Assembly (NCBI GenBank): GCA_037013495.1
Contig: CM072810.1
Coordinates: forward strand, 35,059,843 to 35,123,842
Reading direction: 5' to 3'
DNA length: 64,000 nt
DNA from: Hippophae tibetana
Taxonomy: Eukaryota > Streptophyta > Magnoliopsida > Rosales > Elaeagnaceae
This document shows positions 61,780 to 64,000 of this stretch, in pieces. Both the position numbers and the translations under genes were made by a program. Each line of letters begins with the position of its first letter. Within the stretch, counting starts at the first letter, position 1. The notes under the pieces were generated by a model. That model was not told the DNA's origin and did no database searches. It worked only from the letters and a program-made list of their open reading frames with translations.

Positions 61780-64000
61780 CTAAATCTAGAACTATGGAGC
61801 TGAACATAAATTTTGAACTCTATATCATGCAAGAGGATGAAACATTGAAGAAATTCTACGCAGGTTTTTCAATCATTATCAACTACTCGTACAATTTGGT
61901 TGGATCTATTTGGAAAAAAAAGTAGATTGAGAAAATTGTTGTTAGCCTACATTTTCATTTTCAAGAAAAAGATACCTTGCTTAAATCCATATAGAAGGCC
62001 TGTGAAATTACTGTTAAATGAGTCAGTTGGGAAATTATTCGAACTGTATTATTTGTTGCTAAGATGATAGCAATCCACTTTCGCGGACGGAAAGAGCTTG
62101 ACTTTATAGAAATCAAGAAAAGTGGTACGAGCGAAGCTATTTTGACACAATTGTTAGAAATGATGAATCTAATACCAATGAAGAGAAAATATCTATACTT
62201 TAACATAGATTTACTAAATTTCTTAGAAAGAATAAACCCGTTTTTAGGGATTTAAGAAAAAGGTCATCCGAGCTCTAAAATGATTATTTCAATGAATTTA
62301 TTGTTGTATTTCTTCCAAGCGACTTCAAACATTTTGGAAACCACTCATATAGGCATTTGAGCAAAAAACTAAATCTAGAACTATGCAGCTGAACAGAAAT
62401 TTTGAAATCTATATCATGCAAGAGGATTAAACTTTGAACAAATTCTACGCAGGATTTTCAATCATTATCAACTGCTCGTACAATTTGGATGGACCTATTT
62501 GGAAAAAAAGTAGATTGATAAAATTGTTGTTAGCCTACATTATCATTTTTAGGAAAAAGATACCTTGCTTAAATCCATATAGAAGGCCTGTGAACTTACT
62601 ATTAAATGAATCAGTTTGGAAATTATTCGAACTGCATTATTTGTTGCCAAGTTGATAGCAATCCATTTTCGTGGACGGAAAGAGCTTGACTTTATAGACA
62701 TCAAGTATAGTGGTAAGAGCGAAGCTATTTTGACACAATTGTTAGAAATGATGAATCTAATTCCAATGGAGAGAAAATATCTATAATTTCCCATATATTT
62801 ACTAAATTTCTTAGAAAGAATAAACCCGTTTTTAGGGATTTAAGAAAAAGGTCATCCGAGCTCTAAAATGATTATTTCAATGAATTTATTGTTGTATTTC
62901 TACCAAGCGACTTCAAACATTTTGGAAACCACTCATATAGGCATTTGAGCAAAAATCTAAATCTAAAACTATGCAGCTGAACAGAAATTTTGAAATCTAT
63001 ATCATGCAAGAGGATTAAACTTTGAACAAATTCTACGCAGGATTTTCAATCATTATCAACTGCTCGTACAATTTGGATGGACCTATTTGGAAAAAAAGTA
63101 GATTGATAAAATTGTTGTTAGCCTACATTATCATTTTTAAGAAAAAGATACCTTGCTTAAATCCATATAGAAGGCCTGTGAACTTACTATTAAATGAATC
63201 AGTTTGGAAATTATTCGAACTGCATTATTTGTTGCCAAGTTGATAGCAATCCATTTTCGTGGACGGAAAGAGCTTGACTTTATAGACATCAAGTATAGTG
63301 GTAAGAGCGAAGCTATTTTGACACAATTGTTAGAAATGATGAATCTAATTCCAATGGAGAGAAAATATCTATAATTTCCCATATATTTACTAAATTTCTT
63401 AGAAAGAATAAACCCGTTTTTAGGGATTTAAGAAAAAGATATCCGAGCTCTAAAATGATTATTTCAATGAATTTATTGTTGTATTTCTTCCAAGCAACTT
63501 CAAACATTTTGGAGACCACTCATATAGGCATTTGAGCAAAAAACTAAATCTAGAACTATGGAGCTGAACATAAATTTTGAACTCTATATCATGCAAGAGG
63601 ATGAAACATTGAAGAAATTCTACGCAGGTTTTTCAATCATTATCAACTACTCGTACAATTTGGTTGGATCTATTTGGAAAAAAAAGTAGATTGAGAAAAT
63701 TGTTGTTAGCCTACATTTTCATTTTCAAGAAAAAGATACCTTGCTTAAATCCGTATAGAAGGCCTGTGAAATTACTATTAAATGAGTCAGTTGGGAAATT
63801 ATTCGAACTGTATTATTTGTTGCTAAGATGATAGCAATCCACTTTCGCGGATGGAAAGAGCTTGACTTTATAGAAATCAAGTAAAGTGGTACGAGCGAAG
63901 CAATTTTGACACAATTGTTAGAATTGATGAATCTAATACCAACAAAGAGAAAATATCTATACTTTCCCATAGATTTACTAAATTTCTTAGAAAGAATAAA
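61780..64000. repeat. Right edge: D chimera, C, C, partial D (monomers 106-109)
   Basis: Monomer starts: 61780 (D), 62369 (C), 62957 (C), 63544 (D, cut at the window end). The first has a D start with TATGGAGC and then, from about its middle, the CTTTAACATAG and TTGGAAACC end of the mosaic monomers at 53550 and 57081. The order D-end-of-mosaic, C, C, D parallels 53550-55901, so the edge appears to begin another round of the six-monomer phase. Confidence 0.8.

Larger units (their letters stand above)
1..64000. repeat. Continuous satellite DNA array, ~588-bp monomer, ~109 copies
   Basis: The window is a single head-to-tail tandem array. The motif CTAAATCTAGAAC, or a one- or two-base variant of it, recurs every 586-591 bp from position 3 to 63544, and the sequence between occurrences aligns over its full length every time. 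The array enters and leaves through the window edges, so its true length is unknown. There is no spacer, no inversion and no inserted element. G+C is about 31% (first 600 bases, counted by hand). The typical monomer length of 588 is a multiple of three, so chance reading frames recur in register, but each is 63-90 codons long, both strands carry them, and stops fall inside every monomer. The function is unknown. Long homogeneous arrays with higher-order structure are typical of eukaryotic centromeric or other heterochromatin, which is an inference here. I do not recognise the family. Confidence 0.98.

Noticed and set aside
1-64000. About 200 short reading frames of 62-90 codons on both strands as genes
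   Set aside because: They recur once per monomer at the same offset, overlap each other on opposite strands, appear and vanish with single substitutions, and have no recognisable domain or start context. They are by-products of a repeat whose length is a multiple of three.
1-64000. CRISPR array
   Set aside because: The repeats are about 588 bp and contiguous. There are no short repeats with unique spacers of uniform length and no associated genes.
1-64000. Tandem transposon or LTR element array
   Set aside because: No terminal inverted repeats, target-site duplications, primer-binding site or transposase/reverse-transcriptase motifs are visible, and no monomer junction carries element ends.
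1-64000. Polyadenylation signals (AATAAA) or promoters in each monomer
   Set aside because: AGAATAAACCC occurs in nearly every unit, but in 31% G+C sequence this is expected by chance and no transcript structure accompanies it.
1-64000. Internal sub-repeats within the 588-bp monomer
   Set aside because: Short echoes such as CTATGCAG, seen twice in the first 80 bp of some monomers, and AATGATGAAT/AATGATTATT were noticed, but they do not extend or recur at a constant step.
1-64000. Naming the species or calling the array centromeric
   Set aside because: The satellite matches no family that I can recall with confidence, and there is no flanking unique sequence. Only a eukaryotic heterochromatic setting is supported.

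Overview
The whole 64 kb window is one uninterrupted tandem array of an AT-rich satellite DNA. The repeat unit is about 588 bp. All units run head to tail in the same orientation, and nothing else is inserted between them. Taking the conserved motif CTAAATCTAGAAC as the unit start, I placed 108 complete monomers (first start at 3, last complete one ending at 63543) plus a partial one from 63544 to the window end. Monomer lengths stay between 586 and 591 bp. A hand count of the first 600 bases gives about 31% G+C. I find no credible protein-coding gene, RNA gene, transposable element, CRISPR array or promoter. The many short reading frames on both strands recur once per monomer and are by-products of the repeat.

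The monomers are not all alike. Fixed sets of linked variants sort them into four main subtypes, called A, B, C and D here, plus derived forms: D2, C-prime (C body with a B-like start) and C-double-prime. These names are mine. Subtypes look roughly nine-tenths identical to each other by eye, while copies of the same subtype in repeated blocks are almost identical. The order A-B-C-D recurs (for example 3-2355 and, with D2, 11766-14119) and looks like the underlying higher-order unit.

Layout from left to right: an A-B-C-D tetramer and then D/C-prime dimers (about 1-8.8 kb); a diverged copy of the start, displaced by 15 monomers (8.8-11.8 kb); a block repeated at 7 monomers (11.8-18.8 kb) running into further tetramers (to 20.6 kb); a 5-monomer unit of 2942 bp present three times (20.6-29.4 kb); a 6-monomer unit of 3532 bp present twice (29.4-36.5 kb); a patchwork with 5, 6, 10 and 14-monomer displacements (36.5-51.2 kb); another 6-monomer unit of 3531 bp present twice and virtually unchanged (51.2-58.3 kb); and a 3-monomer unit of 1762 bp (58.3-61.8 kb). 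Many monomers are chimeras that switch subtype part-way through.

This points to a eukaryotic nuclear genome and to heterochromatin of centromeric, pericentromeric or subtelomeric kind. The sequence does not reveal which of these it is, nor the species. I do not recognise the satellite family. The main interest is the evolutionary record: local amplification of segments of very different length, always whole numbers of monomers, with conversion-like mosaics between them.
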